From Candidatus Heimdallarchaeota archaeon (GTDB lineage: Archaea; Asgardarchaeota; Heimdallarchaeia; Heimdallarchaeales; Heimdallarchaeaceae): a stretch of 64,000 nucleotides of DNA. Location: assembly GCA_030603365.1 (NCBI GenBank), contig JAUVXV010000002.1, positions 124,001 through 188,000 of the forward strand. The letters run 5' to 3'. The translations under genes and the position numbers were made by a program. Below the pieces are notes generated by a model. The model saw only the letters and a list, made by a program, of their open reading frames with translations. It was not told the DNA's origin and did no database searches. Below are positions 27,695-36,799 of the stretch, in pieces (the stretch's first letter is position 1; every line of letters begins with the position of its first letter).

Positions 27695-29341
27695 ATGTCT
27701 TCTAAAACTGAACGTTCCCTATTAGATCAAGGAAAAAGTTCGAAGTTTCTATTTACATTTTTCATCTCTTTCGCAATTGCTAAAGCTTTTGGATTAGCTT
27801 TTACCAAAATCTTCACTAATGTTTTATCTCAACAAGAAATGGGTCAGTACTACGTTATTCTTTCAGCAACTTCTCTTATTATGAGTTTTGCAGCTCTTGG
27901 CATCCCCATGGCTCTGAGTCGATACGCTATTAGATATAAAACAAAGAACCAAATTCAAAACCTTAGAGATTTCATATTCAGTGGTTTCATCTGTTTTATT
28001 ATTGTAGAATTACTTATCATAATTGGATTTATAATTTACTATTTTGTTACCCAAGCACCACCACCATTTTTTGATTTAGGAAGCGAATCAATTGCTAAAA
28101 CTATGTGGGATACACATATTGGCCTACCCTATGGTTTTGTTTCAGTAAGCGACAATTATATTATCTTCCTATTTTTGGTTGCAGCTATTGTAGTTGCTCA
28201 ATTCTTTAGTACAATATGTTTTACAACTGCCTCTTCACTTCAAAATAGCAGGTATTATGCAATTATAGTAATTATGCGAGTATTGCTTCAAATTCCCTTC
28301 GGAATCTTATTTACAGTTTTTCTAGATTTTGGTGTCTTTGGACTAATTGCTGGGTTAGCAATTTCAGAGTTTTCTGTAGCCATGTATAGTGCTTATAGAA
28401 TAATCAAAGATATAGGTATCGGGAGATTTTCTATTTCTGAATTGAAAAAATTATTTGAATTTGGTCTACCTATTTACGCTTCTGGGATTTTGTGGTATTT
28501 CTTTGATTTGGCTATCTTAGTTTATATTAAAATGGTTGAAGGAAATGCTAGTGGTGATGTTACAATAAGCCTTTACAGATATGGAGCTTTAACTGTGGTT
28601 AATCTTGTATTATTAGCAGGGAATGTGTTTGGTTTAGTTTATAGACCTGTTATTTACAAATTCTTTGAGAATGATCAATTCAAAGACATGGAGATTTTTA
28701 CTGTTAGAATAATGAAATTATTTATGATATTATTCTTCCCTTTCATTTCATTACTTTTTGCTTTTTCACCATGGCTAATCCAGTTCTTTACAAATGCAGA
28801 ATACATCACGAGTATACCAATTATTCCCATTTTACTATTTGCCATACTCTTCCAGTATATCCAAATCATTACAACTTACGGTCATACTCTCTATATGAAA
28901 AATTACTGGAGTTTTATTGGAGGGGTTATTAGTTTTATATTGACATGTACTGTAGCATACTTTTTGATTCCAATTAATGGTTTATTGGGGATAGCTGTAG
29001 CTTATTTCACAAGAAGAGTAACTTACCTAATTATATTCCATTTTGTATCTCAACATTACTTCAAGATTAAGTTCAAGTGGTTACAAACGCTCTTAATTCT
29101 GTTCTATATGGGGGTTGCAGGAGGAATTGGAGCTGTACTCTACTTCTATGCCTTTCCGTTCATTGGATTGTGGAACTATACAGCCTCATTTACAATATCT
29201 GCAATTATATTTGCTCTACTTGTTCTAGTTTCAAAATTTATTACAAAGGGCGACGTAAAGTTTCTAACGGGGTTATTCAAGAGCTATATAGAAGGTATTA
29301 GGGGTACAAAACAAGATCTTATTCCTGAAGAAGCATCTTGA
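27695..29341 (+). CDS. Polysaccharide flippase (Wzx/MOP superfamily), second copy
   Basis: A 548-residue membrane protein with about 14 helices and an N-terminus (ERSLLDQGKSSKFLFTFFIS) typical of O-antigen/teichoate exporters. QQEMGQYYVILSATSLIMSF and AALGIPMALSRYAIRYKTKN match the region after helix 1-2, where these proteins keep GxY and A/G-L-G-x-P residues. It is longer than the flippase at 10.2-11.6 kb and differs from it in sequence, so the locus may export two glycans. It follows the pyruvyl transferase by 59 bp. Start is ATG 27695, preceded by AAGAG. Confidence 0.85.
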   Translation: MSSKTERSLLDQGKSSKFLFTFFISFAIAKAFGLAFTKIFTNVLSQQEMGQYYVILSATSLIMSFAALGIPMALSRYAIRYKTKNQIQNLRDFIFSGFICFIIVELLIIIGFIIYYFVTQAPPPFFDLGSESIAKTMWDTHIGLPYGFVSVSDNYIIFLFLVAAIVVAQFFSTICFTTASSLQNSRYYAIIVIMRVLLQIPFGILFTVFLDFGVFGLIAGLAISEFSVAMYSAYRIIKDIGIGRFSISELKKLFEFGLPIYASGILWYFFDLAILVYIKMVEGNASGDVTISLYRYGALTVVNLVLLAGNVFGLVYRPVIYKFFENDQFKDMEIFTVRIMKLFMILFFPFISLLFAFSPWLIQFFTNAEYITSIPIIPILLFAILFQYIQIITTYGHTLYMKNYWSFIGGVISFILTCTVAYFLIPINGLLGIAVAYFTRRVTYLIIFHFVSQHYFKIKFKWLQTLLILFYMGVAGGIGAVLYFYAFPFIGLWNYTASFTISAIIFALLVLVSKFITKGDVKFLTGLFKSYIEGIRGTKQDLIPEEAS

Positions 29342-29343
29342 AA

Positions 29344-31275
29344 TTAGTCGCTTTCTTCCATGAAAACAACTAGTTTTCCATAGCTTTCTAAATCGTAGAG
29401 TTCATGATGAAATCTAGATAGGTTTAATTCTGATTCGAATTGTTCTTTGAAGATAACTTCAGCGAACTCTTGAGCTCTCAGTGGATCTAATGGAAACTGT
29501 TCCTTATCTATAATGCTACCATATTTTGGTACTAGATCAGTTGCAACACTATACTTCTCTTTACTTTGTTTAAACCAATCAAAGATTGCTAAAAAGACTT
29601 CATCATCAAGAGGATCTTGAGCAAAAATGAATAATTTACTAATCCTAATTTTTCTATCTTCATCTACCATATACTGTAGACTCTCATCATCTGCTTCAGT
29701 ATATTCAGGCGCGTTGATGATTTGTTCAACTCTTGCTTTCTCGTTTTCAGCTTTTTCTCTGAAATCCCAATCTTCAGGAGCGATATCTAAGGCTTTGTTA
29801 TATGCATCCAAAGCTTCCTCAAATTGAACTTGTTTAACAAGCAGTACTGCATAGTTCAACCATAAATCTGGATTTGTGTCTTCTACACTAAGAAGTTTAA
29901 TAATAATTGAAATTGCATCTTCATAAGTTTCCATTTTACTATACGCAGCAGCTAGTTTCAATCCAGTGGTTATATCTTCCTTGTTTATTTCCAGAGTTTG
30001 TTGATAGTACTCAATAGCCTTAGGATAATCTTGTTTTCTATGTAAATAGATATCTCCAAGTTTTGAGAGAGCATTTGTATTGTTTGGTTCAAATTCTAAG
30101 ATATTGTTAAATTGTTGAATTGCTTCATCCATTTTACCTATCTTTGCATAAAGTAAACCCAGATTGTAAATAGCAACAAGATTTTCTTGATCTCTACCAA
30201 CTACTGCAACGTAGAAGACTATAGTTTCTTCAATCATTTCGAATTTTTGAGCCATTGTACCAAAGAAGTTTAGAGACTCAGTCTTGGAAAATTCCACTTT
30301 ACCTTGTCTAAGAACTTCTGCTATCATAGTAATTAATTCCTGCAAGATTTTCTCTTCTTCTGATTCAAACTTATATTCCATGAATTTCTGCCAGTCCATT
30401 TCTTCCTCGATACCTATTTGTTCTACGAGGTGATCTTGTAGAAAATCCATTGATTCATTAAACATAGTTCTTGCATAAAATTGAATTTCTTCATCTTCAT
30501 CAGCCTCATTCTGAAGGCTTTCAACTAAAACCTTGAGATTTGTGAAGGAGGTTTGGATAGGGGATGTTGTGACATCATCTAACTCTATCTCTGCATCCTT
30601 ATCAGGTTCTGGAGGAACATCAACATCATCAGCTCCAGGAAGAGCACCTGTCTGTGGAACTGAAGCTGGAGTCTTACTTGCTGGTACAGGTATATTACTC
30701 GCATCTGATTCGATTAGTCTTGGTGAAATAGCTGGTACAGGAGGCTGTAAATCAGCAGGTTCTTCTCCAAATTCACTCTCATCAAACTGCTCGTCAGTTG
30801 TTGTTTGAAATGAAGCTAATTGAGGTATTGTTGGGGTTGGAGCTGGAGCAGGTATTCCTCCTTCTGAAGATATAGGAGTCTCTATTTTTTCAAATAATTC
30901 ATCAGAGAGCGGTTCAGCTACTTCCTCTTCAACTGCTTCTCTTTCTTCTGGTGTTAGAATGTCTTCTAATACAGTTTTAATTTTAATCAGTAATCTTTGA
31001 GCTTTTCTACTAACACCCACATGTTCAGAAACCGCAGAATCTTGTATAACTTTGAGAGCATCCTCAGATTGACCTGCTAAAAGAGCTAAAACATCCAAAC
31101 TGTTGAAACGTACCATATCATCCTCATCTTTTTGCACTAGTAATACTAAGATATCAAGGGCAAACATAGCAGCCAAATCATGCTTCTTCAAATCATGGAG
31201 AGCGTCTAGTCTGGTAATAACATGTTTAGATTTGAGATCCTTTAGAAATTTTTTCTGTTCAGATTTAGATATCAT
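29344..31275 (-). CDS. HEAT-linker-TPR scaffold protein
   Basis: A 643-residue cytosolic protein in three parts. Residues 1 to about 110 are helical pairs of HEAT style (DALHDLKKHDLAAMFALDIL, MVRFNSLDVLALLAG, VGVSRKAQRLLIKIK). Residues 125-240 are a low-complexity linker rich in Pro, Ala, Ser and acidic residues. From about 330 to 525 come TPR units: LVAIYNLGLLYAKIGKMDEA, ALSKLGDIYLHRKQDYPKAI, DLWLNYAVLLVKQVQFEEAL. The last 100 residues are acidic and helical. It probably binds partner proteins. A minus-strand TATA-like GATTTATTATC lies about 29 bp upstream of the ATG at 31275. It is convergent with the flippase gene, with 2 bp between them. Confidence 0.75.
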   Translation of the reverse strand: MISKSEQKKFLKDLKSKHVITRLDALHDLKKHDLAAMFALDILVLLVQKDEDDMVRFNSLDVLALLAGQSEDALKVIQDSAVSEHVGVSRKAQRLLIKIKTVLEDILTPEEREAVEEEVAEPLSDELFEKIETPISSEGGIPAPAPTPTIPQLASFQTTTDEQFDESEFGEEPADLQPPVPAISPRLIESDASNIPVPASKTPASVPQTGALPGADDVDVPPEPDKDAEIELDDVTTSPIQTSFTNLKVLVESLQNEADEDEEIQFYARTMFNESMDFLQDHLVEQIGIEEEMDWQKFMEYKFESEEEKILQELITMIAEVLRQGKVEFSKTESLNFFGTMAQKFEMIEETIVFYVAVVGRDQENLVAIYNLGLLYAKIGKMDEAIQQFNNILEFEPNNTNALSKLGDIYLHRKQDYPKAIEYYQQTLEINKEDITTGLKLAAAYSKMETYEDAISIIIKLLSVEDTNPDLWLNYAVLLVKQVQFEEALDAYNKALDIAPEDWDFREKAENEKARVEQIINAPEYTEADDESLQYMVDEDRKIRISKLFIFAQDPLDDEVFLAIFDWFKQSKEKYSVATDLVPKYGSIIDKEQFPLDPLRAQEFAEVIFKEQFESELNLSRFHHELYDLESYGKLVVFMEESD

Positions 31276-31381
31276 AATGCTTCATTGAGGATGTTTGATA
31301 ATAAATCATTGAGAAATAAGGTATTAAAATTTGTGATAGTAAAAATAGAAAAGGAAAAGAAGGTAAATGGAAAAGAAAAAA

Positions 31382-32317
31382 TTATAGGCGCATCTTGAGA
31401 TGTGTTTGAACGTATCTACAATGCTCCCTCAATGTTGTGCTAGGTGTGCTCAGATATCGAGAGATTTCCTCTTTAGTGATTAGCTGCTCTCCTAGATATC
31501 GTTGACCTACCATATTTGTTGCTAGGAATATACAACTGACTGCAAAAACTGAGGGTTTACGCCCATTAACCTTGATTTCACATAACTTAGTAGCAAGTCT
31601 TTGAATGGTAGTGCTCATTTTTTCAAAACCAAGTTCGTCTTCAGGATGGATATTCGCAAGTCTTTCCTTAAAATCATCAATAGCTTTTAGTTGTGCAAGA
31701 TATTTGGGAACAAATTCTTTAGCTGAGCTTGTCCTGTAATTCATGTTTGTATCCATGATGTAGTCCCTCACTGCCTTTGCACTTAGCTTGCAGTGATGTT
31801 CTTTGAAAATATTTACGATGTCATTAATAGAGCATGGCAAACCCTTGTTTTTCATGTGCTTAATTGTTAAAGCGGCACAAATAAGGAAAATATTTGTTAC
31901 TTTGTTCCCCTTGCGTTTTTCAGATAAGTAGATCTTGTTGAGTTCAAACATTAAATCATTTCTAGCATTTTCTGATAGTCCTAATCTGGTTAAGATTGCT
32001 AAGATTCTCCCCTTTGACTCCTGGACTGCATCATAAGCTGAGTTTTCAGCATTGTACATTCGTCTATACTTATCTCTTTGTTCAATGTGAGCTTCAAATA
32101 CACGGAAGCTGGTGCTATGCCCTCTTCTACTTTCAGGACTGCCAAATCTGCTATCTGGACCATCTGAACGATCAAGAAAATGTGAGCATTCTAGAATCCG
32201 GTCTGCAACTATTCCACAATATCGACAAACTACATCTCCGCGAGTGACTTCTGAGATGAATTTAGTACCGCCACAATCAGCGCAAGTGAGTTCGTCTTTC
32301 AATATAGTTTCTGACAT
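31382..32317 (-). CDS. tfb: Transcription initiation factor B (TFB), divergent
   Basis: The archaeal homologue of TFIIB, which bridges TBP-DNA and RNA polymerase. The N-terminal zinc ribbon has C12, C15, C31 and C34 (CADCG...CRYCG). The B-reader region reads FLDRSDGPDSRFGSPESRRG, in which the normal arginine-rich 'EWRAF' phrase is changed. Two cyclin-like repeats follow (about 105-200 and 210-305). The second ends in a helix-turn-helix, EEISRYLSTPSTTLREHCRY, that reads the BRE. The length of 311 is normal. Because the reader differs from the consensus, this may be an alternative TFB used on a gene subset. It is the clearest evidence that the window is archaeal. The upstream region contains repeats. 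Confidence 0.93.
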   Translation of the reverse strand: MSETILKDELTCADCGGTKFISEVTRGDVVCRYCGIVADRILECSHFLDRSDGPDSRFGSPESRRGHSTSFRVFEAHIEQRDKYRRMYNAENSAYDAVQESKGRILAILTRLGLSENARNDLMFELNKIYLSEKRKGNKVTNIFLICAALTIKHMKNKGLPCSINDIVNIFKEHHCKLSAKAVRDYIMDTNMNYRTSSAKEFVPKYLAQLKAIDDFKERLANIHPEDELGFEKMSTTIQRLATKLCEIKVNGRKPSVFAVSCIFLATNMVGQRYLGEQLITKEEISRYLSTPSTTLREHCRYVQTHLKMRL

Positions 32318-32343
32318 TTGTCTCTAACTATTTTTGTTTTAGA

Positions 32344-32354
32344 CCCTTATAAGT
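32344..32354 (-). promoter_or_regulatory. TATA box of the TFB gene
   Basis: On the minus strand ACTTATAAGGG is centred about 32 bp before the ATG at 32317, giving a leader of only a few bases. Confidence 0.5.
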
Positions 32355-32370
32355 CAAAAGAGACCCTCCA

Positions 32371-32456
32371 TTGAAAGTGAAAGAAGAGCTCCTTGTACAA
32401 TGATGTTTCAAGGCTTTTTGTCGTTACTTCCAGTTCCGTTTGAAAGTGAAAGTAAC
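32371..32456. repeat. Direct and inverted repeats in the TFB upstream region
   Basis: A perfect 13-bp direct repeat, TTGAAAGTGAAAG, occurs at 32371-32383 and 32440-32452. The second copy overlaps the right arm of an inverted repeat, GTTACTT (32423-32429) with AAGTAAC (32450-32456). They lie between the TFB promoter and the divergent membrane-protein gene, where regulator sites would be expected. Confidence 0.6.
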
Positions 32457-32546
32457 AATATATCTCGAGAAAATATCTGGGGCTATATGCAGTTTTTTTA
32501 TCTTTCTTACATAAAATTGATATAGTTAATTTGTTTCGTCAATAAG

Positions 32547-33404
32547 ATGAAAGAGAAATATGTATTCCTCAAATCTAAATTAGGGATTAGTAGTTTCATT
32601 CTGTTTATAGTTGGGTTTATCCTGTTCATGGCTGGAGAAATATATTATGGTGTTAGCGAAGGTGGTTTTGAGATAATAGGTACTATAATTATAGCATTTA
32701 TTGGAAGTATTATCTTCATAATTATACTTTCGCTCTTTCTTACTTCTGTTAGATCAATTATACCTTATATCTTACTCGCTATACCATACTTAGTTGCTTG
32801 TGCTATTAGATTAGATGAGATGTCTCCTTATTTTGATGAAGTATTTGCTATGATAGGACTGATTTCTGGATGCATTCTGTTAACTGCTTTTGTTGTAACA
32901 TTCATTATATTTTCTAGAAAACAAAAAATAAGTGTAGAAGATGCAACATCAATTACAGAAGATTCAGAAAAGATTGTCATTTCACCAATTGAATCAAAGA
33001 AGTTCCCTATAGATACCATCATTCATATTAGTACCTTAATCATAATGCTGAGTACATATCTGATATTTTGGATTGGTTATGCACCTTATTATCTACTATA
33101 TCTAATTCCAGTAATTTTATTTTTAGGTGGGCATATATTTTCACTACTATACGTTAAAGAAAACTATAATTGGAACTTTAGTCTTATCTCATCAATCCTT
33201 TCAGTGATAATCTTTGCATTTACTGCTCACCAACTCATTATTAATTACACCATTGTTTTGAGACCACTTGTTTATGGAATTGGTTTAGGAAGCTTGATTA
33301 TTGGAAATTCTGTTATCTTGGTTATTGGTTTTAAGAGAACTGTGAAGGCAAAAACAACAGACATTGTTGAGGAAAAAGATACGGAGAAAATCCTAGCGGA
33401 GTAG
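32547..33404 (+). CDS. Eight-helix membrane protein of unknown function
   Basis: A 285-residue protein with eight predicted membrane helices in two groups of four, separated by a hydrophilic loop around residues 130-155 and ending in an acidic-basic tail. The first half (SSFILFIVGFILFMAGEIYY, RSIIPYILLAIPYLVACAIR) is similar to the whole of the next gene product. I recognise no enzymatic or transport motif. An A/T box at about 32511-32524 lies 25-30 bp before the ATG and could give a leaderless transcript. Confidence 0.65.
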   Translation: MKEKYVFLKSKLGISSFILFIVGFILFMAGEIYYGVSEGGFEIIGTIIIAFIGSIIFIIILSLFLTSVRSIIPYILLAIPYLVACAIRLDEMSPYFDEVFAMIGLISGCILLTAFVVTFIIFSRKQKISVEDATSITEDSEKIVISPIESKKFPIDTIIHISTLIIMLSTYLIFWIGYAPYYLLYLIPVILFLGGHIFSLLYVKENYNWNFSLISSILSVIIFAFTAHQLIINYTIVLRPLVYGIGLGSLIIGNSVILVIGFKRTVKAKTTDIVEEKDTEKILAE

Positions 33405-33418
33405 TTGGGAGTTTCTAA

Positions 33419-33429
33419 AAGTATTTATG
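33419..33429 (+). promoter_or_regulatory. TATA-like box for the four-helix membrane protein gene
   Basis: AAGTATTTATG, centred about 28 bp before the ATG at 33452, fits a leaderless archaeal promoter. This suggests the gene is transcribed separately from the related gene that ends 47 bp upstream. Confidence 0.45.
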
Positions 33430-33451
33430 TCTTTTTTACATCTTTAGTAAG

Positions 33452-33901
33452 ATGAAAACCAAACATTGGATCTTCCAATCACGAACTGCTTTACTTGCAT
33501 TAATTTTCTATTTGATTGCCGTTGTTTCATATATTGTAGCTGATTTACTTTATGGACTTAAAGGATTTCAAGAAAATGAAGCAGTGGTTCTTTATGTCTC
33601 TATAGCTTTTATTGTCACTGTATTGATTGCATCAGTATTCTTCATTTTTATGCTACTAAAATCTGAGCGTAAAATATTTCTTTACACACTATTTTCACTA
33701 CCTTTCTTGGCTTTCAATGTATTCCGATTGTTAGATATTTTTGATTCACCAATGGATTATATTATCGAATTAATTTGCTTCATTGCTGGAGGAGTATTTC
33801 TTATCATCTCAATTATCACAATATCTAGGTTTTTCCATACAAAGCCTAAGTTCCCAATCGAAGTTGAACCTGCTGAAGATTTAACTGAATCAGGAGAATA
33901 A
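33452..33901 (+). CDS. Four-helix membrane protein, paralogue of the preceding protein
   Basis: A 149-residue protein with four membrane helices and an acidic C-terminal tail. LIFYLIAVVSYIVADLLYGL aligns with the first helix of the preceding protein, and FLYTLFSLPFLAFNVFRLLD with its third-helix region, so this is a half-size paralogue. It has no catalytic motif that I recognise. The tandem arrangement suggests gene duplication. Confidence 0.65.
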   Translation: MKTKHWIFQSRTALLALIFYLIAVVSYIVADLLYGLKGFQENEAVVLYVSIAFIVTVLIASVFFIFMLLKSERKIFLYTLFSLPFLAFNVFRLLDIFDSPMDYIIELICFIAGGVFLIISIITISRFFHTKPKFPIEVEPAEDLTESGE

Positions 33902-33967
33902 CTGCCATAGGTTAGGATTTTTTCATTTATTTTGACTGCAACAGGAGCACTAATCGGAGATTTTCTG

Positions 33968-34001
33968 TCTTACCACACAAATAATTTTTTACGTGGTAAG
34001 A
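33968..34001. repeat. Perfect 9-bp inverted repeat
   Basis: TCTTACCAC (33968-33976) pairs perfectly with GTGGTAAGA (33993-34001) across a 16-base AT-rich loop, in the 184-bp gap before the methyltransferase gene. A T-run follows about 13 bp later, so it could end the upstream transcript; alternatively it could be an operator for the methyltransferase gene. Confidence 0.6.
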
Positions 34002-34085
34002 TTTTCTTCGCTTGATTTTTTTCCGGATGATTTCCTTCAGCCTAAATGAGGAAGACTTTTATTTTCTTCTTACTTTATTCTCACA

Positions 34086-35936
34086 TTGAGAAACAGAGAT
34101 CCTTTCCTAAAGCCTTTCAGAAAACTAACTATAACAGATGATTTTTGGACATCCATCCTATCAAATCTAATTCAAAGTTCATATCACTCCAAACAGCTGT
34201 TTGACTATGTGATGGACACACCTCTTGATAAGAAAATAAGTTTTGAAGAACCTACTAGAGATTCCATTCCTTCCGATTTATTTTCCTTGAATGAAACACA
34301 TTCTTTTGAATCACTTACTCCTTTTCATCTTTCTTTTTTCAGTAAGTCTCAAGTTTTCAGTAAGAAGATGGGACAATTTTTCACTCCTTCTTATATTTCT
34401 GATTTTATAGCAGAAAATACTCTCTCATACTTCATTGAAATAAACAACATTACATATTTAGAACAAGAATTACCTAACATTACAATTGCTGATATTGCAG
34501 CTGGAACTGGAAATTTGCTTATATCTACTCTATATGCTATTTTAAAGAGATTACAACCATTCGTAAATACTGGGAGAAAAGTCTTTCATAATTTCCTTTC
34601 TGAAAATATTTATGCTTTCGATCTTGATCCATTTACATTATTTATCCAGAAGCTGAGAGTGCTATTTTTTTCTTCTCTCTTTCTACCTGAATTTGATTTA
34701 CCCAATCTTGAAAATAATTTTTGTATAGGAAATTCATTACTAGATGATGATTCGTTAGTTGATAAATCAACATCTACTGCATTTAAACCTTTGAGAATCT
34801 TAAGTAAAGAAAAATCGATTAAATTTGATCTTATTGTTTCTAATCCTCCCTATATGTCCTATGGTCTTCGGGATGCTCAGAAATATCATCCTGAATTCAA
34901 ACATTTTCTTAGAACTAGATTCTTATCTTCTGAATACAAATTAAGTCTTTATCCCATATTTATTGAAAGGTCCTTGGAACTTCTAAATGAAAAAGGTGTC
35001 TTGGGGATAATCACTCCTGATTCTCATCTATTAGGAAGATATTATTCTAAAATTCGTTCATATATATTGAATAACTCAAACCTTCTAGATATCTCGTTAC
35101 TAGGATTTGAACCATTCAAAGGGGTAACACTAGGAAGACCAACTATTACCTTCTATAGTAAAAACTCTGGAACCAGACGAGAAAAGATCCCAGATTCTTT
35201 TCCAGCTAGATGGTTTCCATCGCTCACATCTTTTTTGGAACAAGAATGGGAAGATTTCCCAAATTCTCAGACAGATTTTCTCAAAAGTGAATACAATCGA
35301 TTTTATTTGTATTTTAATTTACAAGATAAAGAGTATGTAGAGAAATGGAAAGAAAAAGCGAAGAGAAAATTGAATGATATGGTCACTATACACACTGGGG
35401 TTAGATCTAAGGTAGGGCAGAAGAATATCGTGGGTAAAATAAAGAAGGGAGACAGCTGGAAAGAAGGAATTATTTCTGGACGTCAGATTCGTCCCTTCCA
35501 AATAGAATATCAGAATGATTGGATTAACGTAACTCCTTCAATCCTTTGGTCTGGAGGTTTTAACAAGGAAATAGTTGAAAAACCTAAAATCGTTCTTAGA
35601 CAGACTGGATATAATATTATTGCAGCTGTTGATGAGAAAGGATATTATCATCTGAATAATTGTCATTCTGTTTCTCCAAAAGATTCTTCATTGAATCTAT
35701 ATGCACTTGCAACTCAATTAAATTCTCAGGAATTTAACAAAGTTTATGGCATCTTGAGTATTGAAAGAGGAAGATCCCTTGCTCAGATAGATATAGATTT
35801 CCTTCTTAATCTTCCAATCATTACAACTACTAAAGGGCAGGAAATAATTTTAGAAGAATTTTATCGAGAGCAGAATAGAAGACAATTACAAAATCAAATT
35901 GTTGAAGAGTATGTATTACTTGATTTTCTTGAATAA
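34086..35936 (+). CDS. N6-adenine DNA methyltransferase, TaqI/Eco57I-like
   Basis: A 616-residue gamma-class adenine methyltransferase. MGQFFTPSYISDFI precedes the AdoMet motif ADIAAGTGNLLIST (D136 on), and the catalytic motif is DLIVSNPPYMSYG (N253). Residues 400-616 look like a DNA-recognition domain of the type I/IIG S-like kind (MVTIHTGVRSKVGQ, LRQTGYNIIAAVDEKGYYHL, RGRSLAQIDIDFLLNLPI). There is no N-terminal nuclease domain, and no endonuclease gene is next to it, so it may be a solitary methylase or the modification part of a split system. Start is TTG 34086; the next in-frame ATG would remove 42 residues. A related gene lies at 59.5 kb. Confidence 0.85.
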   Translation: MRNRDPFLKPFRKLTITDDFWTSILSNLIQSSYHSKQLFDYVMDTPLDKKISFEEPTRDSIPSDLFSLNETHSFESLTPFHLSFFSKSQVFSKKMGQFFTPSYISDFIAENTLSYFIEINNITYLEQELPNITIADIAAGTGNLLISTLYAILKRLQPFVNTGRKVFHNFLSENIYAFDLDPFTLFIQKLRVLFFSSLFLPEFDLPNLENNFCIGNSLLDDDSLVDKSTSTAFKPLRILSKEKSIKFDLIVSNPPYMSYGLRDAQKYHPEFKHFLRTRFLSSEYKLSLYPIFIERSLELLNEKGVLGIITPDSHLLGRYYSKIRSYILNNSNLLDISLLGFEPFKGVTLGRPTITFYSKNSGTRREKIPDSFPARWFPSLTSFLEQEWEDFPNSQTDFLKSEYNRFYLYFNLQDKEYVEKWKEKAKRKLNDMVTIHTGVRSKVGQKNIVGKIKKGDSWKEGIISGRQIRPFQIEYQNDWINVTPSILWSGGFNKEIVEKPKIVLRQTGYNIIAAVDEKGYYHLNNCHSVSPKDSSLNLYALATQLNSQEFNKVYGILSIERGRSLAQIDIDFLLNLPIITTTKGQEIILEEFYREQNRRQLQNQIVEEYVLLDFLE

Positions 35937-35965
35937 CCCCCAACGTTACATGGAACATTTTAAAT

Positions 35966-35977
35966 AATTTATATATT
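35966..35977 (+). promoter_or_regulatory. TATA box of the cysQ-ATP sulfurylase operon
   Basis: AATTTATATATT, centred 22-25 bp before the GTG start codons at 35993/35996. This spacing predicts a leaderless transcript for the sulfate-activation pair. Confidence 0.5.
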
Positions 35978-35992
35978 GGGATGATGTAAGCA

Positions 35993-36799
35993 GTGGTGAC
36001 TTTGAAAGTACAATTACAAAAGGAATACGATGTCCTCTGTCAAGCAGTAAAAAAAGCACGTGATGCGTTGCTTGATATTGTACAAAATGGTTTTGAAAAA
36101 TCTTTTAAAAAAAATGATGATCCTGTCACCACAGGCGATCTTACGGTCAATTCTATTCTCCAAGAAGAACTATCACAAGCTTTTCCTGAGATAGGTTGGC
36201 TTTCTGAAGAAACTAAGGATAATCCAGAAAGATTGGAAAAAAATAAGGTATGGATCGTAGATCCAATCGATGGAACAAAAGAATTCATTGAAAGTATACC
36301 CGAGTATGCAATATCTGTTGCTCTTGTTGAAAATGGTAAGCCAGTAGTTGGTGTTGTATTAAACCCATTGAAGGATGAACTTTATACTGCTGTCAAAGGG
36401 GGAGGAGCATTCCTTAACGGTAAACCCATTCATGTCAATTCAACATTGAATAATAGACCACTAATCGTAGCCAGTAGATCAGAAAACAAACGTGGTGAAT
36501 GGGAGGAATTCAAAGAAGAAGCTGAAGTTATTCCTACTGGATCCATCGCTTTCAAATTAGCTCTAGTAGCTTCTGGTCAAGCTGATGCAACATTTAGTTT
36601 AAGTCCAAAACATGAATGGGATTTTGCAGCAGGGCATCTGATTGTTGAAGAAGCTGGAGGGGTTGTTTCAGACAAATATGGTGAGAGTTTTATATTCAAT
36701 CAAGCAAACACCCTTGTCAATTCAATTGTAGGTACATCCAAAGTAGCTTCAAGTAAGATATTTGAAATGATTGAGAAATCGAGGAATAAAAATGGTTGA
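35993..36799 (+). CDS. cysQ: 3'(2'),5'-bisphosphate nucleotidase (PAP phosphatase)
   Basis: Removes the 3'-phosphate from PAP, the by-product of sulfotransferases. A 268-residue member of the inositol-monophosphatase superfamily. Metal-binding motifs: GWLSEETKDNPE (about 65), WIVDPIDGTKEFI (D90, D93) and KHEWDFAAGHLIVEEAGGVV (about 205-225). ENGKPVVGVVLNPLKDELYT and GGGAFLNGKPIHV lie between them, as in CysQ. The start is GTG 35993 or 35996, supported by a well-placed TATA box. The next gene begins inside its last eight bases, so the two are translationally coupled, linking PAP recycling to PAPS synthesis. Confidence 0.92.
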   Translation: MVTLKVQLQKEYDVLCQAVKKARDALLDIVQNGFEKSFKKNDDPVTTGDLTVNSILQEELSQAFPEIGWLSEETKDNPERLEKNKVWIVDPIDGTKEFIESIPEYAISVALVENGKPVVGVVLNPLKDELYTAVKGGGAFLNGKPIHVNSTLNNRPLIVASRSENKRGEWEEFKEEAEVIPTGSIAFKLALVASGQADATFSLSPKHEWDFAAGHLIVEEAGGVVSDKYGESFIFNQANTLVNSIVGTSKVASSKIFEMIEKSRNKNG

